A stretch of DNA of 64,000 bases from assembly GCA_037074765.1 (NCBI GenBank), contig JBAMDO010000059.1, positions 62,001 through 126,000 of the forward strand. The letters run 5' to 3'. This document shows positions 26,715-37,900 of the stretch, one piece after another. The stretch comes from Mansonella perstans (Eukaryota > Nematoda > Chromadorea > Rhabditida > Onchocercidae). Position numbers and translations under genes: made by a program. Below the pieces are notes generated by a model that saw only the letters and a program-made list of their open reading frames with translations, was not told where the DNA came from and did not search any database. The stretch's first letter is position 1. Each line of letters begins with the position of its first letter.

Positions 26715-26722
26715 TGACGTCA
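26715..26722. promoter_or_regulatory. CRE-type palindrome TGACGTCA
   Basis: A full consensus cAMP-response element lies 2.3 kb upstream of the tbx-2 start, in a stretch of higher complexity that also contains GACGTTTCACG and GCGTCACC. A CREB/ATF-type site is plausible. A single 8-mer could be chance. Confidence 0.3.
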
Positions 26723-27430
26723 TAAAAGAGACTTAAAAGAGTTATATCACGAAACAAAATCTCCTAAATGATATTTGCGTCACCTTACGTTACTTTACAT
26801 AAATATGCTAACCATTTTTTAAAATATAATAGTGTAGAGAAATCTTTTAAAAAGTTAATAAGATTGTATGTATCTTTTCTATAATTTTTCGTATTATACG
26901 TCCTCTATATTACACGTTAGTTACGTCAAACTATCAAAACGACCACTTATCTCTCTTCCCTTTCAATTATTACATTACTGGAAACAAAATTTTACAGTTT
27001 TCTGTCAATTACTGCTTGAAGCAATAATATAATATACCGTATCCTGCATAAAAGTTATCAAAAAATACATTCATTCCATCCAGTCATTCCATTCGATTAT
27101 CCATTCATTCAGTCATTTATTCAATCGATCATTCAATCTAATACAAGCAACACATTAAGCTATCTTTCCAATCTTATAAAAATTTTTTTCTTACTTTTTA
27201 TGTTAGCGTAAATTAAAGAAAATTTTATGTCATATCAAAAAAAGGAAAAGAACAAGGAATTCGTTCGGTGAAAAAATCGAATTGATTGTACACTTAAGGA
27301 ATCAATTAATTAATGATCAGTTTAGGTTGACTTTAGAAAAATCGATAAGTTCATTGGAGAATGGAGTGGAAAAAGTTTGAGAGTAAGAAAATGAATTGGA
27401 AAGTGTGAAGAGCAGGAATTCTCGGATTCC

Positions 27431-27680
27431 TTTATGATGATAATGATGATAGTGGTGTTGATCGTGATGATGATGGTGATAAGTAGTGGTGATGATGATG
27501 ATGATAAGCAGCGGTGGTAATGATGATAGCAATTATCGTGATATTAATGGTGATGATGATTATGATCATGATGATGATAAAGGAGCGATGGTATGATGAT
27601 GTTGCTACTGCTGCAGTTGATGGTGGTGTTGGTGTTGGTTGTTGGTTGTTGGTTGTTGGTGATGATGGTGGTGGGTAATG
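27431..27680. repeat. GAT and GTTGGTT simple repeats
   Basis: Imperfect GATGATGGT runs (27.43-27.58 kb) are followed by a TTGGTTG run (27.62-27.66 kb). They generate His/Ile/Pro-rich frames on the minus strand. Confidence 0.8.
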
Positions 27681-28074
27681 GTGGAAAAATGGGATGGATT
27701 TAAATGGTACCGCCCAAGTATAAATCAACAACAGCAACAAAACAGCAAACAACGATAGCATCATCAAGAGTGGGGTAGTTTCATCTTATCTCTTCAAGAG
27801 GAGGGTTTTATTAATGTTTTAAAACCGTTCCACTCCACCCTTTCCTACCTATTATCCCTTTGTATTACAAAAAATTCCGCCTCTTAAAAATCCTTCTGAT
27901 TCATTGTCCGCCTTCTGGGGAAAATTTTCCACCTCCTTTTTTTCTACCTCGTTATTTCTACTTGTTGTAAGGTTTTTTCCATTTCACTCCTCCCATTTTG
28001 ATACTAAAGCAACCAATAAGATGCGAAATTTATCAAATTGCCCACCTAAATGCTACCATTCATAGAACAAATTT

Positions 28075-28142
28075 TAGTATACATACATACATACAGACAT
28101 ACACATACATACATACATACATACATACATACATACATACAT
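28075..28142. repeat. CATA tetranucleotide microsatellite
   Basis: About fifteen ACAT/CATA units with two interruptions. The open frames across it on both strands are repeat products. Confidence 0.9.
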
Positions 28143-28169
28143 CCAGAGAGCAGTAAACACAACTTCCAA

Positions 28170-28177
28170 AGGTGTCA
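28170..28177. promoter_or_regulatory. T-box half-site-like AGGTGTCA
   Basis: This sequence is close to the T half-site core AGGTGTGA and sits about 0.8 kb upstream of the tbx-2 start codon, in unique sequence. C. elegans TBX-2 is reported to repress its own gene, so the site is a candidate for autoregulation. It may be chance. Confidence 0.2.
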
Positions 28178-28931
28178 ATTTCGTCAGTTGTCCTTGCTAC
28201 TGCTCTCATCGAAAAACTGTCCGTCCGCATGTTATCCAAAAATGTGTCCATCTGTCCACTTACTAACAAACCACAATTAACATCATTTTTCTCATCTTTA
28301 TCATTATCTTTATCATCGTCATCATCATCATTATCATTAACAGCAAGGATGGATATTCAACGACACTTGTTAACAAATTGTACTGTATTCAAATGATATT
28401 GTGCGTATTGGATGTTTTTGTCTGTTAATGTTTGCATGTATGTGATATATGATATGTTAAGTGATTAACATCTTAATTGTTATTTATTGAAATTTTCTAA
28501 ATTTTCGAATTATCAAAATTTTTCATTTCTTTTTTATCCGCTTTTCGTTTTTGCAATCAACTAATACGTCATATTGGATTATGCGTTTTTTTTTAGTATC
28601 ATTAATACCGTATATTAGCAAAATGTTTCATTGATACCGTCGTCAATGATGGATTATTTTTGTTGATACGTTTGCACTTGTTTAATTTTAATTATTTACT
28701 CGAAAAAAAAAATGATTACTTCTACAGCGTGCATATTATTGGATGATTAACCAACCGAATTATTGTTGTATGGTTGGTACTATCAAAAATTGCATTTATT
28801 TGCTGATTAATTACTGTAATTGATTGTTGCTGCAAAAAAAAAAAAGAAGAAGCCTGCTGTATTTTATTACTATCATTATTCAGGACTACAATTACTGAAC
28901 TAAACAAGGTTAAAAAAAAAAGAAAAAAGAC

Positions 28932-28952
28932 TAATCTCAGTAATAATATCAG
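28932..28952 (+). other. Candidate splice acceptors before the tbx-2 ATG
   Basis: AATCTCAG ends at 28,940 and ATATCAG at 28,952, which is 37 and 25 bases before the ATG. Either could accept a spliced leader or a 5' UTR exon. Confidence 0.3.
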
Positions 28953-28977
28953 CAATGTGCTAATATTATTCTTTTAC

Positions 28978-31900
28978 ATGGCATTTAATCCATTTTTAGC
29001 AAGGCCAGAAATGGCCTTGCTACCATCCTATCTACAGTCACTACCATTTCCATCATTACCTGGTCCAACAGGTTTTTTCCCACGTTTACCAACCGAAATA
29101 ACCGAATTTACTTCATCATTACCATCAATTGGTGGAAGTGGTGGTGGTGGTGGTGGTGGTACACGAATCATGGATGATGATGGTGTAAATGATGATCCAA
29201 AAGTGGAACTGGATGATAAAAATCTTTGGGAACAATTTTGTAATTGTGGTACCGAAATGGTTATTACCAAAAGTGGAAGGTGCAAAATATTTCTCTTTTT
29301 TTTTTAAATTTAAATCCGAAAAATAATTATTAAAAAATTTAACAGTATTACATATCAGAAAAAAAAGAAAAGTTAACACATGTAGAATTAGATAATATAG
29401 GCAAATATGCTTAATGCCTTGACTAAATTCATTGATCATTTTTAATAATTAAACTTTTTACCAAAATCATTATAATTAGTAAATTCATTGTAATATTGCT
29501 CTCTTTTCCTCCTTTCTGTCTTTCTTTTTCATCATTTATCATATATCACTTTTAAGCATATTTACCGTATTTTCTTCAATTGTAATTCGAAAATTTTGAT
29601 TTTCAAACTTTCCGCGTGAAATTTTATCAATTTCAGAAAATGTTATTTTCTTCCTTTTCTCACTTTCGTCTTTTTTCTTTTTTTTTTTTGATTCCTCAAT
29701 TCCGAAATTGATTTTCTTTTTCAGGAATAGAATTCATTTGCAGCAACATATTCCAAGAACATAATTTCATTTCTCCAGGTGCTCCAGTAGTTTCACATTT
29801 CAAATTTTGACTAAATTAAAGCACTACTGTAATTAGTTGATATAATTGTTTAGCATTTTAGCACTTCATCACTTGTCATAGGTCAATGTATGATTAATTC
29901 TTTTTTCTGTTGTTTTACAAAGTCTGAACAAACCCATCTAATTTGCACACTTGTCGACTGAATGATCCAAAAAGCAATCTATTGTTTCTATTATAACTAT
30001 AATTTCTTTATCACTCTTTTTCTTTTTTGATACTTTTATCACTTATCACATATCTGATTATATCTTTCATTGTGAAGGTAACAATTTCCTTCAATTTGTT
30101 GTTTTACAGAACTTGACCTAATTCGTATACCATCTAACTAGCATAACTGTAGGATGAGCGATCTGAAAAACGATCTATTCTCTGTGATAATTATTTCTTT
30201 ATCAATCTTTTTGCTGTTATAATTTATAAAACACATCGTTGCTGTCATATTGTCATATATGTCAATGCAAATTCACTCTTCGCTGATAATAAATTTCGAG
30301 CATCTTTGTTAAGTTTTTTAATAATAATTAATTTCGTATTCGATGATTGATTTCTTTGAGAAATTAACAAAGAAAAAAAGAAAGAAAGAATGAAGAAAGA
30401 TTATTAAAATATGATAAGATCGATGATATTTTGTTTTTATCAAATTTTAAAATCAAATCAATAAAATGTTTGTGAATACCGAATGTATGAATGAATGAAT
30501 GAATGAATGAATGAATGAATGAATGAATGAATGAATGAATGAATGAATGAATGAAAGATTAAGTTTCTTCTATGGCTTGGATAATAGATCAATAGGCGTA
30601 CAATTAAAATAGAAACGACAATGAACTGACATAAAACGACTGACAATAAAAGATAACATATGTTTGAAATTGGTAAATTTACTAAAATTTGAAACGTTTT
30701 CAAATGGTAGACAGATTTCTCTTCTTCCTCTCCTTTTTTTGCCTTTTTTCTTCTTTCTCTCTCTTTTTTCCCTCAATCTTTTTCTCTTTTTGTTGATATA
30801 AATGTGTAAAATTTACGAATAGCTTTAATTTCCTTTTTTTTTTCTTTGTCGTTGTTCGAGAAATAAGAGGAAAAAGGATTTGTGAAAAGATAATAAAAAA
30901 AAAAAAAAAAAGAAAGAGATTTGGCTTCTTATCAAATTACCCAATCATATCGAGGCCAAATAAAAATAAAAAAGCTAATGACAATTAGACTTACTCAATT
31001 ACTTTTTGTTATTCTCTCTCCTTCGCTGCTTTTTTTTTTTAAATTTTAAATTTTCAATCTTTTTTTTATTTCTCAATTTTTTAAGATTTATTTTGCAAAA
31101 AAAAAAAATTGAAATTTAATTTTACTTTACAATTACAAATAATTTAATTCACATCATTTCACGTACGTCGTCATCATTCAGTGTGTTGTCATTTTCTTTC
31201 ATTTTACGTACGCTAGCCAATGTTGCGTACAACATTTAGTCTATAAAAGTAACTTCAATAATTGCAAGCTAAGATCGATTGTTATTTCATTGTTACTTCA
31301 CGTACATTGTCACTTCATACACATCAACTTTATTAATTGCAAACTAAGATCGATTTTTCACATATGTCATATATTATTACAAACTTGCTAATTTAGATTT
31401 GTTCAATAATTTCATTAATTGTTCGAAAATTTACTTCACAGTCTGGCAATTTAAATTAATCTATTATAACAGCATAATGTGTCATCTATTTGGTGTAGTA
31501 GATTGAATGAATGAAGTAAGAAAAGGAAATGAATTTAAAGTTTTAATTTAAAAATTTGGTAAATTTTTTTGACCATGAACTAAATTTTTCATTCAAAAAT
31601 TAACAGAACTTCAAAAAAAGGCAAGAATTGTTTTTGCCCAAAGATATTTCGGTCTTTCTTGCATATATCCTAGCAAATTATCTGCTCCTTATACTTCTTA
31701 AAAATTTAACCCGCTTTATCCCGAAACAATAGGAAAAAGGTGTAGAATTTTAAAATGTAAAATATGTTTCAATCAGTACTTCGGAAAAATCTTAAAATCT
31801 ATTTTAAACAGTGGTGGAAAAAAAAGATGACAAAATTGTTTTGTTAAAATTGTTCAACTGTTTATTTATTATAATATCTATCGAGATTTGCTGAAATACC

Positions 31901-34900
31901 GATACATACACACAAATGCACACATACACACATAATTGACATAAACACATGTATCATTGTAATTTTGATATTTATACATTTATTGAAATTTCGAAAATCA
32001 GAAATGCTTTTTTACATTTCATTCATCCGTCTCGTTTTCCAATTTATCAATCTTTCATTCACACATTCTTTCTTGTTCCTTTCGCTTACTCTTCCAGTAC
32101 CTCGCCCCCGTTCTTTCGCGTTCTGTGGCAAACATTTCGTCGATTTTTGTGTTAAAAAGATTTATGACATTTTATAAAGTGATATGATAACAATCTATGA
32201 AATGGGTAACAAAAATTTGCATTCTATTAATTTAAAGTTTTAATTAATGAGTGTGAAATTTGAAACAATGAAAATGAGATTGATTTTCTGATCACATCGT
32301 TTTTTAATTAATCATTTAAGAATGTGACAAAAGACAAAAAGAAACAAGAAAGAACGAAAGATAAGAAAGAAAGAGAGAAATCAAAGTAGTCTTGAATGAT
32401 TTCGATAAATTCCATTTTTTTTTTTTTTTTTTTTTTTTTTGCTAAATATTAATGAAATCATTGAAAAAAACAAGAAAAATTTAAATTTTTTAATTGTAAT
32501 TAATTTCTTAATTGTCATTTTAATTTGTGGCAAAAAATGGAAAGATTAAACAAAATGAATTCGATGAATGTTATCAAGTTTGATTATTTCAGCAGTAAAA
32601 GGTTATTCTGATTATTTCAAGTAAATGTTGATTCCGAATATGATCATACTATTCCGATTATCTTAAGTAAATATTCATTTGAATATGATTATTCCGATTA
32701 TCTTAAGTAAATGTTCATTCTGGATGTGATCAAACATCCTTCCAATCGTCATGCTACTGACACAGTTCGTCACATCATTTATCGCTACAAATCATTTGCA
32801 GATTAATCCATTTCGATATAAAAGGATTTAAATGAACTATTGACAGTTCTTGCTCATTATTAAATTTTAACAATGTGATTTCAATCAGTTTTACGGATCA
32901 GTTATTTCTATACAATTCATTGTAAATTATTATTCCTCAGGTCGAAATGAACAAAATTTACAACTGTATTCTTTCAAACTTTTCTTTATCTCATCGATAA
33001 TTTCTAATTAGAATTCATGAAATGTTATTAGAAGCCTAAATCTTTCGGTTGCTTTCCTCATTTTAAAATGAACAGAGCTAATTAATCGATAATAATTAAC
33101 ATTTCTTTTTAATTTTCATTTTTTTTTTTGGTTTAAAAGAATAAATTAATCAGAATATAATAATTTTAACTTAATGCAAAAGTTTTTCAGAATATTAGTA
33201 GTTTGCTATTTAAAATAAAATTTTTACAATTATTCAAATATAAATTAAGTGAACAATTTGAACCTTTTACAAGACACACATCTTTCCAAATTACAAGTTC
33301 TGCTGTAAATACCTGTAAAATTGATTAGTAGTAATTTGTGCTATGATATGCTGCATTTCATGTGAGAAATCTTAACTACTTAATTAATGTTTAGGAAAAA
33401 AAATAATAAAAATTTATAATTTCTGAAAAGGAACATATATTTTAGATCTTTGCTTAATTAATTGAATTAATAAAATTCTACCACACTAATTGTATTACAA
33501 ATTACTTATCAAAATATGCATAAACAAAATGCATAAAATTAATTAATTAAGTAAAAATTAAAATGGACGAAAAAAATTTAGAAATCACTAAATGAATTTC
33601 AATGAAAATAATTTTTGTTTGACATAGAATTTGAAATTTGAAATTTAAAAGTTTTATTTTTTATACAAAATAAAAAACGATTAAATTCCAATTATCTTTC
33701 ATTGGAAATTATCTCATCTAAAGGTGTGACATCAATTTTTTTTTCTTTTTTAAAATTTTTCAACAAAAAAAATTGTTGATTTTGAATGAGCGAAAATGAA
33801 ACGGTTAAAAGGGTACAAAATTTACTGAGTGTGAAAATGAATGAATGGAATGAATGAATGAATATACGGATAGGTAAAATGGAAATGGGTAAAAGACAAA
33901 GGAAATTTATTTGTATTGATGTTATCTCATTTCAGTTCATTTTGTCCCAATCAGCATTGTATTCTAAAAATGATGAATATTTAGAATTCAAAATATCTTT
34001 TCATCCTTTAATCATTCATCATCATCATCTATTATCATCATGATCATTGTCTATTATCATCATTATCATCGCTATTATTACTTATTCGTAACATTGGTAT
34101 CGAATGAAAAACAATATTGTCAATAGCTTATGACAAGCATAATTGTAGTAGTCAAATGTTTATAATCAAACTAGTAATTATAATTAATTTTTCTGAATGA
34201 AATACTTTTTTAAATCATAATTTGTTAGTTTAAAGTTAAAAGTTAACAATTTCAATAGTTAATTATTAACGCTTCTGTTAAATTAGTTAGATTTTAATTT
34301 TGCTTTAAGTTAAAAATAAAAAAAATTTTTATTTTAAAATAATTTCGGAATTATTTATTCATTTGCAACAAAATTTCGAATTATAATTCGAAAATAATTT
34401 GGTTTAAAAAAAAAAATTTCAATTAATTCAGGAAATCTTTTTTGCTTTAAAATAATTTTAATACAATGAAAAAGTTTGTATTTTTAAAATTTCAAATACA
34501 TTCTTATTCTTTATTTCACATGTATATTTTTTCAATTATTATAGGCGGATATTTCCGGCTTTCAAAGTAAAGCTTTCCGGCTTGGACAAACGCTCCAAAT
34601 ATATTTTATTAATGGATATTGTACCGGCTGATGAATGCCGCTACAAATTTCATAATTCGCGTTGGATGATAGCTGGTAAAGCAGATCCGGAAATGCCAAA
34701 ACGTATGTACATACATCCGGATAGTCCTGCAACCGGTGAGCATTGGATGACGAAGGGAGCAAATTTTCATAAATTAAAATTAACGAATAATATTTCCGAT
34801 AAACATGGCTTTGTAAGTTTATTTTCATTTAATTTTTTTCCAATTTAATACAATTGGGATAAATTTGAATAAAATTTTTCATTAAATTTAAATTACTTAA

Positions 34901-37900
34901 CAAGAATTGAAAATACCACATGACAAGATTTCCATATTATTTTATATATTTAAATGAAGAAAATAATTTTTTACCCTGAAAATTTGCTATTTTAACTTCT
35001 TCACTTCTCTAACTCTCTCTCCCTCTCCATGTTTATATTCTTTTCTTTTCGCTATCCAAATGGAAGTTATTTTTGACCATAATAAAAAAAAGTTGACCAA
35101 ATGCCGAGAGTTTTATTCATTTAATTCAGATAAACACCAAAGAAAAAAAACAACTAAATAATCAATAAAAGGAATGAGATTTCAACAGTTCCAAAGTTAA
35201 TTGTTAAAGAGATAGAAAAATCTTTTTTCATTAACATTTCACAGAAATTAATTTTAATTTAAATTTTAATTTATTTCAAATATTTGATATATATTATCTG
35301 AAGGCCTTCGCATACAGAAAATTGTTATGAATGGATTAGGGTCAAATTGGAAATCAATTATTTTCATAGTGAATATTTTATGAAGCTTTTGAAATTTTAT
35401 AAAAGATTTCCTAAAATATATTTTGTGCATACGGTAACACCGTATTGAATAATTTGTCTATTCCCATCATTTATATCTAAAAATCAAATTTTCCCAGGAA
35501 ATGATCTTTGCTCTTTTTTCTTTATACTTTTACTTTTCATTTAATTTGACTGATTTTTTTTTGTAATTTTATCCATTTTAAATAATTTATTTTCCACTAA
35601 ATTTTTTAAGTGTTCAATAAATTTTAATGCAAAGCAGTTAGCACTTAATTAATTATCAAGTAATTAATTAAATATATCACAGCTAACAATTAATTAAAAT
35701 ATTCAAATACTTTTCTGCAGTAAAAAAAGCCTAGTACACAAATAAAAATTAAAATAATTCCTTAAAAAAAATTTTTTTTATTCGCACTTTGTTACAGCTT
35801 GTCACAGCTACTCATTCACTTCATTAGTACTTATATTTCCGAAAAAAAAAAGAAAATAAACTGAAATTAAACATAAATACTTCATTACGCTAACAGCACT
35901 AATTTAATTAATGTTGCACTGAATGTTCGATTGATTGAAGATGAAACAAAAGAGGAAGAGAAAAAAAGAAAACTTTTCTTTTCATGTAATTTAATTTAAA
36001 TAATTGTAAAATGTACAAAAATTGCCAAAAAAAAACAAAAGCAATTTTAAATCTCATTTTATTTTCATTTATCTTTTTTATTACTTATTTAAAGTGGCGA
36101 AAAAAAACAAATAAAATAAACAAAAATTAACAAAAAATTTGAAATTAACAATGGAATTGAAAATTAAAAAAAAATTTTTTTTTTGTGTGAAATTATTTAA
36201 ACATAAATATTTTATATATTTTATAGATAGTTATAAGTTTATGTATTAAATCATTTAACATTATTCTTTCACAAATATATCATTAAGCAAGTAGTAGAAA
36301 AACAAAAGTGAAATAATTATTAAAAATAATTTTTTTCTCTCTTTCTTCACTTCTTTTTCCTATCTCTTCCTTTTTCGCTATCTTTCTCTGCTTTTCCTCC
36401 TGATGCGAAATATTATCCGGGCGATGATGTTGGTGATTTGTTTGTTCGACATTTGTAAGTATCGAATGATTGTTAGCAAGGATTTTATCGTGAATGATGG
36501 ATATGTTTGTATTTTATGGATAATAAGCGGTTGGATGAGAGAATTGCGCAAAAGTAAGCATAACAAATACATACCGACAAGGAGCAAAAGCTAATAGAAG
36601 TAAAAGTTAGCCAAATAAGCCAAGCAAGCCAAGTCAAGCAAGCAAGCAAGCAAACTAAATAATCAAAAGCTATCACCGACAACTTTTTAAGTTAATAATG
36701 TGCCCGTAGTATAACGTTGTAAATGTACATTACCTATTTCAATGCAATCAAATAAAAGTGGACAGCGAAAAAGAATTTAATGTTAGCAGATGTGTAAATA
36801 GAAATACCTTACCAGTTAGTGCTACCAAATTGTCAAATACATCGAAGCACTCTCTCAATAATACTAATAAAATATTTATTTGAAGAAAAAAAAAAAAAAA
36901 AAATCCTAATTTAAATTTACATCGATAAATTGATTTGATGCAGCAAACAACGGGCAAATTTCTCAAATATGAGCAAATTAAACTTCGTTGGGTAAATTTG
37001 AAATGTTACAATAGCAAGGAAATTCTCAATAATAATAATAATTTAAAAAGGACATTCAAAATTTTACTTGCAATTTGAACTTTTTTTATTTATTTATATG
37101 CACAATAAAATTTTTCCGACAAATGCAATAATAAAGTAGCTACCGGTAATTTTTAATTTTAATTTTGTGATTTTTTTTTTTTTTCTTTTTGTAAATTTTC
37201 TTGGTGATTTTATGAATTTTAATTAATTTCGGAATTAGCAAAAGTGTAGGAAATAAAATGAAATGTTCTGTAATGTTTTCTTTGCAAGTAAAGAAATGAA
37301 ATAACTGCTGATAATTTTAATTAACTTATCAAAATAGTTTTTTTTTTTAAATAAGAAAAAATTTTTTTGAATTAATTAAAGTCAAAATTACTTGAATTAA
37401 AAAAAAAAAGCTAAATTTTTTTAAAATTAATTCATCTATTCTAATTTCCAAATTTTACACCAAAAATTTCCTCCTTCTATTTTCTTTTCAAATTCATCAT
37501 TTTTTATCAATTAATAAATTTTTATTATTATTTTAAATAATTTCAAATGAAAAAAAAATTAAAAAATCAAAAAATTAATTTTCAAAATGAAATAATACTT
37601 TTGAACATAACAAAATGATCTTTTCACCTTTTTGGTGCGTTTTTTGTTTTCTTAGATACTAAAATTATAACTATTTTTATCAAAACTGAATGAATATTCG
37701 CAATCAATCAATAATAAACTAATCAATCAATTAATCGATCGGATATTGGACAGCTAACTGATAGAACAATTGATTAGATGATTATTGATCAAAGAATGAT
37801 TTTTTTTTTCTCTTACAGATGTAAAAATTTAATTTAATTAAATTAACCATCAAAATATGTTACATAGATTGTATCAATCTCTCGCACTCTGTCTTTTTTT

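Larger units (their letters stand above)
23546..28977. other. Intergenic region upstream of tbx-2
   Basis: This is 5.4 kb between the HGH1 stop and the tbx-2 start. It holds an 11-mer tandem repeat (26.3 kb), a moderately complex stretch at 26.38-26.80 kb with a CRE palindrome, GAT/GTTGG repeats (27.4-27.7 kb), a C-rich stretch (27.8-28.0 kb), a CATA microsatellite and a unique stretch at 28.16-28.30 kb with a T-box-like half site. A 111-codon minus-strand frame with a signal-peptide-like start (27,432-27,767) overlaps the repeats. Confidence 0.55.
29280..34544. other. tbx-2 intron 1 (5.3 kb)
   Basis: A non-coding intron with a degenerate duplication at about 29.87-30.25 kb, a GAAT microsatellite, a 31.14-31.36 kb stretch of higher complexity with repeated CGTAC motifs and a hairpin, and a three-unit repeat at 32.6-32.7 kb. 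I see no nested gene. Confidence 0.65.

Noticed and set aside
30458..30703. Minus-strand frame with repeated FIHS
   Set aside because: It is a translation of the GAAT microsatellite.
34562..34828. Minus-strand frame opposite tbx-2 exon 2
   Set aside because: It is an antisense shadow of the T-box exon.
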